DNA of 64,000 nucleotides from Rhizobium sp. ICMP 5592 (GTDB taxonomy: Bacteria; Pseudomonadota; Alphaproteobacteria; Rhizobiales; Rhizobiaceae), in assembly GCF_009498525.1 (NCBI RefSeq), contig NZ_QSNT01000001.1:1045032-1109031 (forward strand), given 5' to 3'. Below the pieces are notes generated by a model. That model did no database searches and was not told the DNA's origin. It saw nothing but the letters and a program-made list of their open reading frames with translations. A program made the translations under genes and the position numbers. Positions 53,337-62,074 of the stretch are shown in pieces. Position 1 is the stretch's first letter, and each line of letters begins with the position of its first letter.

Positions 53337-54058
53337 GGAATCCGGCTCTCCAGTCCATGTAGCCATTCTATCCGCTTGCCCAGATCCTTGTCGCCAAAGG
53401 CGAGCGAGCCGAGAACGACGGTCTGCGCGCCGGCTGCACGCAGCTCCGGCACTGTCTGCTCGCGAATGCCGCCATCGGCCGCCAGGATCACCTGATCCTC
53501 CCGACCAGCTTGCCTCAACAGGGTACGCGCCTCGATCAGCCGGCCGCATGCTTTTTCGGAGAGGCTCTGTCCTTTGACGCCGATCGAGGTGCCAAGCAGG
53601 GTCACGAAGGCGACATGGTCGATGAACGGCTTGATCGCCGAAACGGGCGTTTCCAGCCGCAACACGACGCCAGCTTCGGCGCCAAGCTCTTTTGCAAGCG
53701 CGACGGCGCGCAAACCGGCTTCGCCATTTTCGGCATGAACGCTGATCAGATCGGCACCCGCCTCGATGAATTGGCGCGTCTGCTCCTCGACGATTTCGGC
53801 CTCGACCATCAGATGCACATGGATCGGCCGGGCAGTCGATTTGGCGATGCGGGCAACGAAATCCGGAAAGAACAGGAAGCCCGGCGTAAAGCGCGCGTCG
53901 GCAACATCGATGTGATGCAGGTCGACATAGGGCTCAATGCGCTTGAGATCGGCTTCCATATTGGCGAGATCAGCCGACCAGAGCGAGAATTCGCCGAGCA
54001 GTCGGTTGCGGGATAGGGCGGCGATGGCCGCCGGGCCTGAAAGGGTTTTGGACGTCAT
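53333..54058 (-). CDS. Ribulose-phosphate 3-epimerase family protein (AlsE-like)
   Basis: A 241-residue TIM barrel of the Rpe/AlsE family. It shows GEFSLWSADLANMEADL in place of APSILSADF, metal and acid residues H48/H49, D51 in HHIDVADARFTP, H82 in HVHLMVE, the second catalytic aspartate in VILAADGGIREQ, and phosphate-binding glycines near the C-terminus. The altered first block argues against the housekeeping Rpe and for a dedicated sugar-phosphate epimerase, such as allulose 6-phosphate to fructose 6-phosphate. It overlaps its neighbours by 4 bp on each side. Confidence 0.8.
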   Translation of the reverse strand: MTSKTLSGPAAIAALSRNRLLGEFSLWSADLANMEADLKRIEPYVDLHHIDVADARFTPGFLFFPDFVARIAKSTARPIHVHLMVEAEIVEEQTRQFIEAGADLISVHAENGEAGLRAVALAKELGAEAGVVLRLETPVSAIKPFIDHVAFVTLLGTSIGVKGQSLSEKACGRLIEARTLLRQAGREDQVILAADGGIREQTVPELRAAGAQTVVLGSLAFGDKDLGKRIEWLHGLESRIP

Positions 54059-54885
54059 GATGGCACGAGGCTCCGGATTGTCTTGGATGCGAGGAAACGA
54101 GTGATGGCGTCTTGGACTTCGGCAAAATGGCGTAGCTTGTCGGCAGCCTTGGGGGTGACCTCGATAAAGCTTGCATTCGGAATGGTGTCGGCGAGCACTT
54201 GCGCGCGGGAGAGCGGATGGATCGCGTCCTGCTGATTGCCGATGATGAGGGTGGGGACGGCAATAGCCGCTGCCGCCGTCTGCGACACGCCAGGTCCATC
54301 AGCCGCGATATCGGCCAGCACGGATGCGAAAGCCGCAGCATCCTTCCGGTCGAAGTAGCCGAGCAGGGACGCGAAATTGTCGGGAGCGTCCGCCTTTATC
54401 CGCTGACCGATTTCGGAGCCCGCAAACAGCGCTCGCGCCTCATCGATCGGATGCGAACGAAGCAGCGCCGCAACGGCGCGGATTGGCTCGAGATTGTCGG
54501 GGGATGTGGCAAAGGTCCAGGCCGGGCGGACAAGGATGAGCGCGGCAACGCGCTCGGGGTGATGATGGGCGAGATGCAGGGCAAGTGCTGCACCCATGGA
54601 AATGCCGCCAACGACAAAGCGATCAAATCCGCGTTCGGTTGCAGCAGCCAACACGTCCTCGGCAAACATCTGGAGTGAGAAGGGCCGCGCGGTGCCAAGC
54701 GACGACGCGCCATGTCCTCGGCATTCCACCGTGATCCGCCGTACGCTGTCGGCTGGCGGAAAGGTTTGCGCAACCTGCGCCTCATCCCCACCCAAGCCGT
54801 GCTGAAAGACGACTGGCAGCCCTTGTCCGCCATCGAAGACAGACAGGCCAGTATCGCCACGCATGAGAGTTGCCGTTCCGCCCAT
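54055..54885 (-). CDS. Alpha/beta hydrolase
   Basis: A 276-residue alpha/beta hydrolase. Oxyanion region HGLGGDEAQVAQ, nucleophile elbow GGISMGAA (serine about residue 95), acid in GNQQDAIHP and histidine probably in RHFAE. It may open a lactone or ester produced by the Gfo/Idh dehydrogenase in the same operon, a common pairing (inference). Its start overlaps the preceding stop by 1 base and its stop overlaps the epimerase start (ATGA). Confidence 0.82.
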   Translation of the reverse strand: MGGTATLMRGDTGLSVFDGGQGLPVVFQHGLGGDEAQVAQTFPPADSVRRITVECRGHGASSLGTARPFSLQMFAEDVLAAATERGFDRFVVGGISMGAALALHLAHHHPERVAALILVRPAWTFATSPDNLEPIRAVAALLRSHPIDEARALFAGSEIGQRIKADAPDNFASLLGYFDRKDAAAFASVLADIAADGPGVSQTAAAAIAVPTLIIGNQQDAIHPLSRAQVLADTIPNASFIEVTPKAADKLRHFAEVQDAITRFLASKTIRSLVPS

Positions 54886-55703
54886 CAGACCAAGTCCTTG
54901 AGAAAGGCGGCGACCTCTGGTGCTTCGGCTGCGGACAGTCCGTGGGTGACGAGCGGACCGTCGAAGCCGACGGCTTTCAGCCGTGCGATAAAATCGGGAA
55001 AATCCACAACGCCCTGACCGGCAGTTGCAAAACGTCCATCGGCATAGCGATCCTTGGCATGGGCCATGGCGATATGCCCGGCTGCGGTTTCGATTGCGCG
55101 CTCGACGATATCTCGGGCTTCCGGCGGCGTGGCGCTTTCGAAGAGATTGGCGGGGTCGAGGACGATCCGCAGTCTTTTCGATCCCATCTCGGCGATCAGC
55201 CGTTTGGCATCCTCGGCTGAGGTGACGATATTGGCCTGTTCCGGTTCAATGCCGAGATCGACGCCGTGCTTCTCCGCCAGCGCCAGGGCATTCGACATCT
55301 CCGTCGCCATGTCGGCCCAGGCCGAAGGGTCGGTATTATCGGGATGATGCGCCCATTGGTCGGTCGCATTGCGGGTGCCGGTGCAGAGCGTGACGAGCGG
55401 AATGGAGAGGGCGGCCGCCGTCTCGATCACCACGGCAAGCTGGCGCAAGCCCGTTTGCCGCACTGAAATGTCCGGATGAGCCATATTATAGGTTCCGGAC
55501 AGGGCGACTAGGGAGATGCCGGTCGTTTCCGCTGCTGACCGGATCGCCGTTACGACAGAACCAGGCACCGCGTCGGGCATGGAGGGCAGCCCGCAGCAGG
55601 CAAGGTTGAACTGGGTGGCCGCATAGCCGCTATCGCGCACTGCCGACAGCACGCTCAGGGGATCGGTCCCCGGAAAGGTCTTGGCAAAGATCCCGAGCTG
55701 CAT
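54885..55703 (-). CDS. Sugar phosphate isomerase/epimerase family (AP2 TIM barrel)
   Basis: A 272-residue xylose-isomerase-like TIM barrel. Metal-site candidates: E in LGIEPEQANIV, D in RIVLDPANLF, H and D in HIAMAHAKDRY. Relatives include tagatose/psicose 3-epimerases, 3-dehydroshikimate dehydratases and inosose enzymes; the exact reaction is not readable. Its ATG overlaps the upstream stop (TGATG). Confidence 0.78.
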   Translation of the reverse strand: MQLGIFAKTFPGTDPLSVLSAVRDSGYAATQFNLACCGLPSMPDAVPGSVVTAIRSAAETTGISLVALSGTYNMAHPDISVRQTGLRQLAVVIETAAALSIPLVTLCTGTRNATDQWAHHPDNTDPSAWADMATEMSNALALAEKHGVDLGIEPEQANIVTSAEDAKRLIAEMGSKRLRIVLDPANLFESATPPEARDIVERAIETAAGHIAMAHAKDRYADGRFATAGQGVVDFPDFIARLKAVGFDGPLVTHGLSAAEAPEVAAFLKDLV

Positions 55704-56779
55704 CAAACGGCCCCCGTCACGGACGCCAATTCGATCCGCTCGCCGGTTTCCACCGATCGGGCGATCGCCACCATCGCGCGGATGGAAGCGATGCCGTCCT
55801 CGACATTGGCGCCGCGCATCGGCGCGCCGTTCAGCGCTGTGTCGGCGAGACCCTCGAGCTGCCTGCGGAAGAAATGCCCGTCCGCGCCAAGCGGCTTCCG
55901 GCTCGTCGCATCCTTCTCGTGGAAAATCTCGACTTCGCTGGAGCGGAAGTACCAGGGATTGAAGGTCTTCGCGAGCACCGAGCCGTACTCACCATAGAGC
56001 TGGAAGCCCTCGTGCCAATCCATGCGGACGGCGACCGTAAGGTCGAGATGGCCCAAAGCGCCATTGGCGAATTCGGTCTCCACGAACCAGCAATAGGCGC
56101 CGGCACGCTCCAGCAGGCGGGCGCGCACGGCAACGATATCGCCGCAGAAGAAGCGGGCGGTGTCGACCAGATGCGAGCCATGCGCCAGCATGAAATATTG
56201 CCTGAGATCGGCCTTCGGATTGCCGCCCGGTTTGCGCGCAAGCTTGCTGGTGATCGGCAGCGGCTGCACTGCATCTGTGTTGGTATAGCGGTGGGTGGAG
56301 TCGCAATACCAGGCCTTCAGCGCGAAAATTTGGCCGATATCGTCACGCACGAAATCGCGGGCGGCTTCCAGCGCCGGGTCGAAGCGCTTCATATGCCCGA
56401 CCTGCAGGATCTTGCCGGAGCGCTTGACGGCATCGGCAAGCTGCTGCCCTTCCTCGACCGACACGCCGATCGGCTTTTCGCAGAGCACATGCTTGCCGGC
56501 CTCAAGCGCCTTGATGGACATCGGCACATGATAGGCGTCGGACGTGGCGACGATCACGGCTTCCAGCTCGGGGTCGGCCAGCATGGCGTCATAGTCGCTG
56601 AACATCTTCTGGGGTTCGTAGGTAGCCCCCATGCGTGCCAGCAGATCGGGTGCCGCGTCGCAGATTGCGTAGAGATCGGCATTCCTGGCCTTCACGCAGG
56701 ATTCCAGATGCGCGAACTGGGCAATCGGCCCGCAGCCGAGCACGCCCACGCGAAGACGGCGATTTTCCTTCTGGATCAT
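55703..56779 (-). CDS. Gfo/Idh/MocA family oxidoreductase
   Basis: A 358-residue NAD(P)-dependent sugar dehydrogenase. Rossmann motif VGVLGCGPIAQFAH near residues 10-23, catalytic-lysine block CEKPIGVSVEEG, and HGSHLVDTARFFCGD containing the substrate-domain histidine. It would oxidise a ring hydroxyl of a sugar, glycoside or cyclitol. ATG 56779 follows GAGGAAGA. The adjacent isomerases and a hydrolase suggest a stepwise oxidise-isomerise-hydrolyse route. Confidence 0.85.
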   Translation of the reverse strand: MIQKENRRLRVGVLGCGPIAQFAHLESCVKARNADLYAICDAAPDLLARMGATYEPQKMFSDYDAMLADPELEAVIVATSDAYHVPMSIKALEAGKHVLCEKPIGVSVEEGQQLADAVKRSGKILQVGHMKRFDPALEAARDFVRDDIGQIFALKAWYCDSTHRYTNTDAVQPLPITSKLARKPGGNPKADLRQYFMLAHGSHLVDTARFFCGDIVAVRARLLERAGAYCWFVETEFANGALGHLDLTVAVRMDWHEGFQLYGEYGSVLAKTFNPWYFRSSEVEIFHEKDATSRKPLGADGHFFRRQLEGLADTALNGAPMRGANVEDGIASIRAMVAIARSVETGERIELASVTGAV

Positions 56780-56790
56780 GGTCTTCTTCC

Positions 56791-57609
56791 TCAAGCCCCG
56801 TAGCTGCGCATGGTGTCGCGGTTGGTCTTCACCGCAGCGGCAGGATTTTCCCCGGCCGTCTCGGATTCCTCTTCCAGCACCAGCCAACCATTGAAACGCG
56901 GCGCCTTCGCCACAAGATCAATCACCGCCGGCGTGTCGAGGATGCCCTTGCCGAGCATCGCCCAGCGGTCATTGGCATCGACGTCCTTGAGGTGGAGGTA
57001 GCGAATGCGATCCTGATAGGTACGCATGGTGTCGAGGATGTCCTCGTGCCCGCGCAATATATGGCCGGTATCGGGAACCCAGCCGACCAGAGCGGGGTCG
57101 AGCAGCGCAAAGATCCGGTCGTAGTCAGCACGGTCGAAGAGCAGTGTATTGTGATGCGAGCTCGGGTGGACGGCAACGTCGACGCCGGATGCCTTGCCGA
57201 GCGCGCCGGCGCGATTGTAGAACTCGGCGGCAATGGCGAACTTGTCGTCGCGCGGTCCTTCCGAGACGACGGTCGCTGAGCCGATCGAGACGAGCGCGCC
57301 CGGAAACTGTGCGGCATAGTCGATCCAGCGTTGCGTCGTCGCGAGATCATCGTTGATCGCCTCGGCAACCGTGAAGCCGCTCTTCGATCCAAAGGCGAAG
57401 GAGACGAGCTGCAAGCCGCTATCCTCCAGCGCCTTTGCGAAGTCACCGGGCTTTGCGGCGTAGTGGCCGATCATCGTATCGGTGATTTCGATGCCCGAAT
57501 AACCGCCGACGGAGATCGCCGACAGCAGGTCGTCGGGTGTCCCGGTCCAGCCGCGTCCAAGCATTTCCCATGTAAACGTCTGGCAGCCGACCTTCAGATC
57601 GCTAGTCAT
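56791..57609 (-). CDS. Sugar phosphate isomerase/epimerase family (IolE/IolI-like)
   Basis: A 272-residue AP2-type TIM barrel beginning LKVGCQTFTWEMLGRGW, the N-terminal style of inosose dehydratase-like proteins. Candidate metal ligands: H in VAVHPSSHHNTL, D and H in WVPDTGH, H and D in RYLHLKDVD, E in LVLEEESE. It may act on a keto-sugar made by the Gfo/Idh enzyme, for example as a 2-/3-keto isomerase (inference). It lies between the second permease gene (4-bp gap) and the Gfo/Idh gene (11-bp gap). Confidence 0.8.
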   Translation of the reverse strand: MTSDLKVGCQTFTWEMLGRGWTGTPDDLLSAISVGGYSGIEITDTMIGHYAAKPGDFAKALEDSGLQLVSFAFGSKSGFTVAEAINDDLATTQRWIDYAAQFPGALVSIGSATVVSEGPRDDKFAIAAEFYNRAGALGKASGVDVAVHPSSHHNTLLFDRADYDRIFALLDPALVGWVPDTGHILRGHEDILDTMRTYQDRIRYLHLKDVDANDRWAMLGKGILDTPAVIDLVAKAPRFNGWLVLEEESETAGENPAAAVKTNRDTMRSYGA

Positions 57610-57613
57610 GTCA

Positions 57614-58450
57614 CTATTCCTTGATTCCGCCTTGTGTCAGGCCTTCGATAATGTGCCGTTGGAAGAAGAGGACCAAAACAATCAGCGGCACGGTGACCAC
57701 AGCCGAGGCAGCGGCGATGTCTCCCCAGGGCACGTAGTATTGGTTGGTGAAATTGGCGATGCCCACTGGAATAGTCTGGGTGCCGCTATCCGATGTGAAG
57801 GCGAGCGCGAACAGAAACTCGTTCCAGGCGGTGATGAAGGCAAGCAGGCCCGTCGTGACCAGACTCGGCAGCGACATCGGCAGGATGATATGCCAAAGCA
57901 AGCCGACAACGCCGACGCCGTCCATGCGCGCGGCCTCATCGATCTCGCGCGGCAGAGTCTCGAAATAGCCGAACAGAACCCAGGTCACCAGCGGCAGCCC
58001 TAGCGCCAGATAGGTGATGATGAGCGCCGTATAGGTGTCCAGCAGCCCGAGGTCGGATGCGAGCAGATAAAGCGGGCCGACGAGCGCGATCTGTGGGAAC
58101 ATCGAGACCGACAGGATGACCGTCAGTATCCCGAAACGCCCCTTCACATCGAGACGCGACAGCGCAAAGGCGGCCAGCGAACCGACGATCAGGCAAAGGG
58201 CCGTGGTTGCCAGCGAGACGACCAGCGAATTCCACAGATAGTGATGCAAGCCCTTTTCCACGAAGGCATTGTAGTAATGCTCCAGCGTGAAGGGGCTCGG
58301 GATGAGCGATGGCGTTCCCTCCGTCAGCGCCTTGTCGAGCTGGAAGGAGGTCGAGAACTGCCAGAGGAACGGACCGGCCGACCAGACGAGGATGAGGAGC
58401 GCGCCGAGATAGATCATCACGCTTTGAAAAAGGGAGCGAGTGTCGTTCAT
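57614..58450 (-). CDS. Carbohydrate ABC transporter permease (MalG type)
   Basis: A 278-residue CUT1 membrane subunit beginning MNDTRSLFQSVMIYLGALLI. About six helices; EAA loop AARMDGVGVVGLLWHIILPM near residue 173, C-terminus FFQRHIIEGLTQGGIKE typical of MalG. ATG 58450 overlaps the preceding stop (ATGA). The frame is open upstream to 59128, but that part lies in the MalF-type gene and is not protein-like. Confidence 0.89.
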   Translation of the reverse strand: MNDTRSLFQSVMIYLGALLILVWSAGPFLWQFSTSFQLDKALTEGTPSLIPSPFTLEHYYNAFVEKGLHHYLWNSLVVSLATTALCLIVGSLAAFALSRLDVKGRFGILTVILSVSMFPQIALVGPLYLLASDLGLLDTYTALIITYLALGLPLVTWVLFGYFETLPREIDEAARMDGVGVVGLLWHIILPMSLPSLVTTGLLAFITAWNEFLFALAFTSDSGTQTIPVGIANFTNQYYVPWGDIAAASAVVTVPLIVLVLFFQRHIIEGLTQGGIKE

Positions 58451-59379
58451 GTCGTCTTCCTGATCTGTCGGACGAGGAAGAGGCAGAACACCACGGCGAT
58501 CAGCCCTTCGGTGATGAACATTGCGGTCGATACGGCCGAGCCGTAGCCGAACTGCAATGTCGAAAAAAGAACCTTGTAGGACAGTGTCGACAATGTTTCC
58601 GTGGAATCGGCTGGACCGCCGCCGGTCAGCACATAGACCAGATCGAAGACGCGGAATGCATCGAGCGCCCGGAAGAGGCCGGCGATCAGCAAGGTCGGCA
58701 GCAGCAGCGGCAGGCGGATGTTCCAGAAGATCGTCCAGGCCCTGGCGCCATCCATGCGCGCCGCCTCGATCAATGACTTCGGCACGGTCTGAAGGCCGGT
58801 CAATAGGAGCAGCGCCATGAAGGGTGTTGTCTTCCAGACATCGGCGAGAATGATCGTCGTCAGCGCCGTATCGGGCGAACCGTACCAGTTTACATTCTGA
58901 TCGATCAGCCCGAGGTGGAGGAGGATGAAATTGATGATGCCGTGCTGCCCGTCGAACAGCCAGCCGAACATTTTCGAGGTGACCACGGTCGGCATCGCCC
59001 AGGGAACCAGCATCGCCGCGCGGATCACACCACGGCCGGCGAAGGCCTCGCAAAGGATCAGCGCCATGGCGAGACCGATCAGGGTCTCGAGCCCGGTCGA
59101 GATGACGGTGAACCAGATCGTATGCCACCAGGCGTTCCAGAACGGCGGATCGGCCAGCAGCTGCACATAATTGGCAATGCCGACGAAATCATTGTCCTGC
59201 GTGATCAGGGACCGGTTGGTGAAGGAGAGATAGACGCCGTTGACGATCGGATAAAAGGACACCGATGCGAGCGACAGGAAGGCCGGCAATAGCAGAAGCC
59301 AGGGCCAGAGGGCGCTTGGCAGCGCCCTCGTCGTTTTCGGGGTTCGGTCGGACATGGGGACCGTGACTGCGGCAGCCAT
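58447..59379 (-). CDS. Carbohydrate ABC transporter permease (MalF type)
   Basis: A 310-residue CUT1 membrane subunit. TM1 about 24-46 (LWPWLLLLPAFLSLASVSFYP), periplasmic NRSLITQDNDFVGIANYVQLL, EAA loop AARMDGARAWTIFWNIRLPL near residue 206. ATG 59379 lies one base after the receptor stop; TTG 59388 or ATG 59355 are alternatives. Co-transcribed with the receptor and MalG-type genes. Confidence 0.88.
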   Translation of the reverse strand: MAAAVTVPMSDRTPKTTRALPSALWPWLLLLPAFLSLASVSFYPIVNGVYLSFTNRSLITQDNDFVGIANYVQLLADPPFWNAWWHTIWFTVISTGLETLIGLAMALILCEAFAGRGVIRAAMLVPWAMPTVVTSKMFGWLFDGQHGIINFILLHLGLIDQNVNWYGSPDTALTTIILADVWKTTPFMALLLLTGLQTVPKSLIEAARMDGARAWTIFWNIRLPLLLPTLLIAGLFRALDAFRVFDLVYVLTGGGPADSTETLSTLSYKVLFSTLQFGYGSAVSTAMFITEGLIAVVFCLFLVRQIRKTT

Positions 59380-59380
59380 A

Positions 59381-60727
59381 TCAGGCAACGATCTTGTTGA
59401 TCTGGTCGGCGGCGGCCTTCAGCTCGGCCTGAACATTGCCGCTGACCAGCGCCTTGGAAATGCTCGACTGCAGCGCCAGCGTCACCTTGGCATATTGCGG
59501 GGTGATCGGCCGGGGCGTGGCGCCGGTGAAGACGCTTTGCAGGCTCGCCATGAACGGCTGTTCGGCCTTCAGTTTCGCATCCTGGAAAATCGCCGGGCGC
59601 GACGGCGCAAGGCCGAAGTTCAGGGCGAGGCGGGTCTGAGTTTCCGGAGACGACATCCAGGTGAGAAACTCGATTGCCGCTTCCCGCTTCTTCGAGTTGG
59701 CGTTGACGCCGAGCTGGTAGCCGCCGAGACAGGCGGCACTCTTCCCGCCGGCGAAATGCGGCAGCGGCGCGACGGCGACCTTGTCCACCACATGCGAAGC
59801 CTTCGGGTCCTGCGCGATCGGATAGACATAGGACCAGTTGCGCATGAACATCGCTTCGCCCGAGGTGAAGGGCTGGCGGGAAGGCTCTTCGTCCCAGGAC
59901 AGAACGTTTTGCGGGCTGATCTTGGTCTTGTTGATCGTGTCGTAAAGGAACTGGATCGCCTCGACCGCCGCCTTGTCGCCGATGACGGAGGATTTGCCGT
60001 CTGGTGCGAGGATAGAACCGCCGTTCGAGGTGATGATTTCCACGGCATCGCAGATCAGAACCTCGGCCTGTTTGCCCTGCCAGAGATAGCCGAACTTGGC
60101 ATCGCCGGCCTTCTGCGCGGCCGCTGCCATGGTTGCCATGTCGTCCCAGGTCTCGGGAACCTTGCCGCCATGCTTTTCCACCAGATCCTTGCGGTAGTAG
60201 AACATGCCGGAATCGACGAACCACGGAAGCGCGGTCAGCTTTTCATTATAGGTGCAGGCGGCGACCGTTCCGGGGAAATAATCGGCGCGCTTTTCCTTCG
60301 GGAAGTACTCGTCGAGCGGCAAGGCCCAGCCGGCCGCCGCGAAGCCGGCGATCCAGACGACGTCCTGAGTGAAAACGTCGGGGGTTCCGTTGCGGCGCGC
60401 CAATTGCTGGACAAGGCCCTGATAGACCTCGGTCGACGAGCTCGGCGGCGGCAGTTCGATGAACTTGACCGTGATCCGGTCCTGCGATTCGTTATAGGCC
60501 TTGACGAGATCGCCGAGGCCTTCCTTGCCGAAGAAGCTGGCGCTGGCAAAGCTGATCTCGGTGCGATCGGCGGCGCGCGCGGAGCGCATGCCAAGTCCCG
60601 TTGTGGCGGCAAGGGTCGCCGCGCCGACTGCGGCGCTTGCAGCGCCCATCAGCATCTGGCGGCGGTCGAGCAGTGTGGAAAATACGGCCACGTTTGAGCC
60701 GGCCGGCGTCTTCTTGACATCAGACAT
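59381..60727 (-). CDS. Carbohydrate ABC transporter substrate-binding protein (CUT1)
   Basis: A 448-residue extracellular solute-binding protein (SBP_bac_1). The N-terminus LDRRQMLMGAASAAVGAATL (about 21-40) is Tat-like, with cleavage after ARA. The mature fold reads TEISFASASFFGKEGLGDLVKAYNES, then NGTPDVFTQDVVW and SGEAMFMRNWSY. GGGAGG precedes the ATG. First gene of the ten-gene operon. Ligand unknown; the downstream enzymes suggest a glycoside, disaccharide or rare hexose. Confidence 0.88.
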   Translation of the reverse strand: MSDVKKTPAGSNVAVFSTLLDRRQMLMGAASAAVGAATLAATTGLGMRSARAADRTEISFASASFFGKEGLGDLVKAYNESQDRITVKFIELPPPSSSTEVYQGLVQQLARRNGTPDVFTQDVVWIAGFAAAGWALPLDEYFPKEKRADYFPGTVAACTYNEKLTALPWFVDSGMFYYRKDLVEKHGGKVPETWDDMATMAAAAQKAGDAKFGYLWQGKQAEVLICDAVEIITSNGGSILAPDGKSSVIGDKAAVEAIQFLYDTINKTKISPQNVLSWDEEPSRQPFTSGEAMFMRNWSYVYPIAQDPKASHVVDKVAVAPLPHFAGGKSAACLGGYQLGVNANSKKREAAIEFLTWMSSPETQTRLALNFGLAPSRPAIFQDAKLKAEQPFMASLQSVFTGATPRPITPQYAKVTLALQSSISKALVSGNVQAELKAAADQINKIVA

Positions 60728-60822
60728 GATTTCCCTCCCAGGAAAGCTGGCGACCTCCAAAAACTCCGCGCCAGTATTGTCGTATGTTTCATAAAAAATT
60801 GTCGCGCGTCAAGAAATAAGAT

Positions 60823-60842
60823 GCTTTAACTCACTTTAAAGC
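60823..60842. promoter_or_regulatory. Operator candidate in divergent promoter region
   Basis: GCTTTAA-CTCACT-TTAAAGC, a 7-bp inverted repeat with 6-base spacer, lies in the 178-bp gap between the receptor gene and the divergent Gfo/Idh gene. It could bind a LacI-type dimer, for example the regulator at the right edge, but nothing proves this. Confidence 0.45.
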
Positions 60843-60905
60843 GCGTCGGACTGATATGGCTATCGGTGGCGTGCGGGTTATCGGATCCAGGGAGGATTGA
60901 GGAAT

Positions 60906-62054
60906 ATGACTGGGAACACAAAGGCAAAGCTGGGCATCGGCATCGTCGGCTGCGGCAATATTTCAATGACTTATCTGCGCAATGCGGCGCTGTTTGCTGG
61001 TGTCGAGCTGCGTGCTTGCGCCGATATTTCGGCTGACGCCGCGGCTCTTCGCGCACGGGAATACGGCATTCGGCCGCTGAGCGTCGATCAACTGCTCGCA
61101 GATCCCGAAGTCGACCTCGTTCTCAACCTCACAATCCCGGCCGTGCACTTCGATGTCACCATGTCGGCCCTGTCCGCGGGCAAGCACGTCTTCACGGAAA
61201 AGCCGCTGGCGACCTCGGCCGCCGAAGGACGGACGCTTGTCGCCGAGGCGAAGACACGCGGTCTGCTTTTAGGCTCGGCACCCGACACTTTCCTCGGTGC
61301 GGCCGGTCGGCGTGCCCGGCGTCTGATGGAGGAAGGCGCGATCGGCCGTCCGGTCAGCGGCACCGCCTTCATGATGGGACGCGGCATGGAGCACTGGCAC
61401 CCCAATCCGCAATTCTATTATCAGCCGGGTGGTGGCCCGGTTTTCGATATGGGGCCTTATTACCTGACCATGATGGTGAACCTGCTTGGCCCGGTGGTGC
61501 GCGTCATGGCAATGGCAACAAAGGGGCAAGACGAGCGCCTGATCACCGCGGACGGTCCGTTCAAGAACACGAGTTTCAAGGTCGGTACGCCGACCAATGT
61601 CCTGTCTTTGCTCGAATTCCAGTCCGGCGCGACTGTCAATTTCGGCGCATCCTGGGACGTCTTCCGCCATTCCAACCATCCGATTGAGCTCCACGGCACC
61701 GAAGGCTCCCTTCGCCTGCCGGATCCCGATACGTTCGGCGGCACGGTCTCGCTGTCGGAGCGCGGCGCCGACTGGCGTGATTTCGATAGCGACGGCGAGC
61801 TTTACGGCAAGAAGAACTGGCCGTTTGCAGCGCCGGATCGCGCGAATTACCGGATGCTCGGCGTCGCCGACCTCGCGCGCTCGCTGGAGGAGAAGCGGAC
61901 GCCGCGCGCATCCGGGGAGCTTGCCCTGCATGTACTCGAAATCATGGAAGCTATTCTCGCCTCCGGTGAAAGCGGCCAGTCGGTCCGCGTCGGCGGTAAT
62001 CTGGTGCGTCCGCCGCTTCTGGGCGAAGACGAAGCCCGCAGTCTCCTCGCCTGA
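60906..62054 (+). CDS. Gfo/Idh/MocA family oxidoreductase
   Basis: A 382-residue NAD(P)-dependent dehydrogenase, second of this family in the cluster. Rossmann motif IGIVGCGNISMTYL near residues 10-24, lysine block TEKPLATSAAEG, and substrate-domain FYYQPGGGPVFDMGPYYLTMM with D and Y in the expected active-site region. It differs from the protein at 55703-56779, so the two probably act on different positions or opposite directions (oxidation and re-reduction). ATG 60906 follows GGGAGGA by 9 bp; an in-frame TTG lies at 60897. Confidence 0.85.
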   Translation: MTGNTKAKLGIGIVGCGNISMTYLRNAALFAGVELRACADISADAAALRAREYGIRPLSVDQLLADPEVDLVLNLTIPAVHFDVTMSALSAGKHVFTEKPLATSAAEGRTLVAEAKTRGLLLGSAPDTFLGAAGRRARRLMEEGAIGRPVSGTAFMMGRGMEHWHPNPQFYYQPGGGPVFDMGPYYLTMMVNLLGPVVRVMAMATKGQDERLITADGPFKNTSFKVGTPTNVLSLLEFQSGATVNFGASWDVFRHSNHPIELHGTEGSLRLPDPDTFGGTVSLSERGADWRDFDSDGELYGKKNWPFAAPDRANYRMLGVADLARSLEEKRTPRASGELALHVLEIMEAILASGESGQSVRVGGNLVRPPLLGEDEARSLLA

Positions 62055-62074
62055 TTGCCGAAGGGAGAGACGAC

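Noticed and set aside
58451..59128. Upstream extension of the MalG-type permease
   Set aside because: It lies entirely inside the MalF-type gene in another frame; the ATG at 58450 with the 4-base overlap is the natural start.
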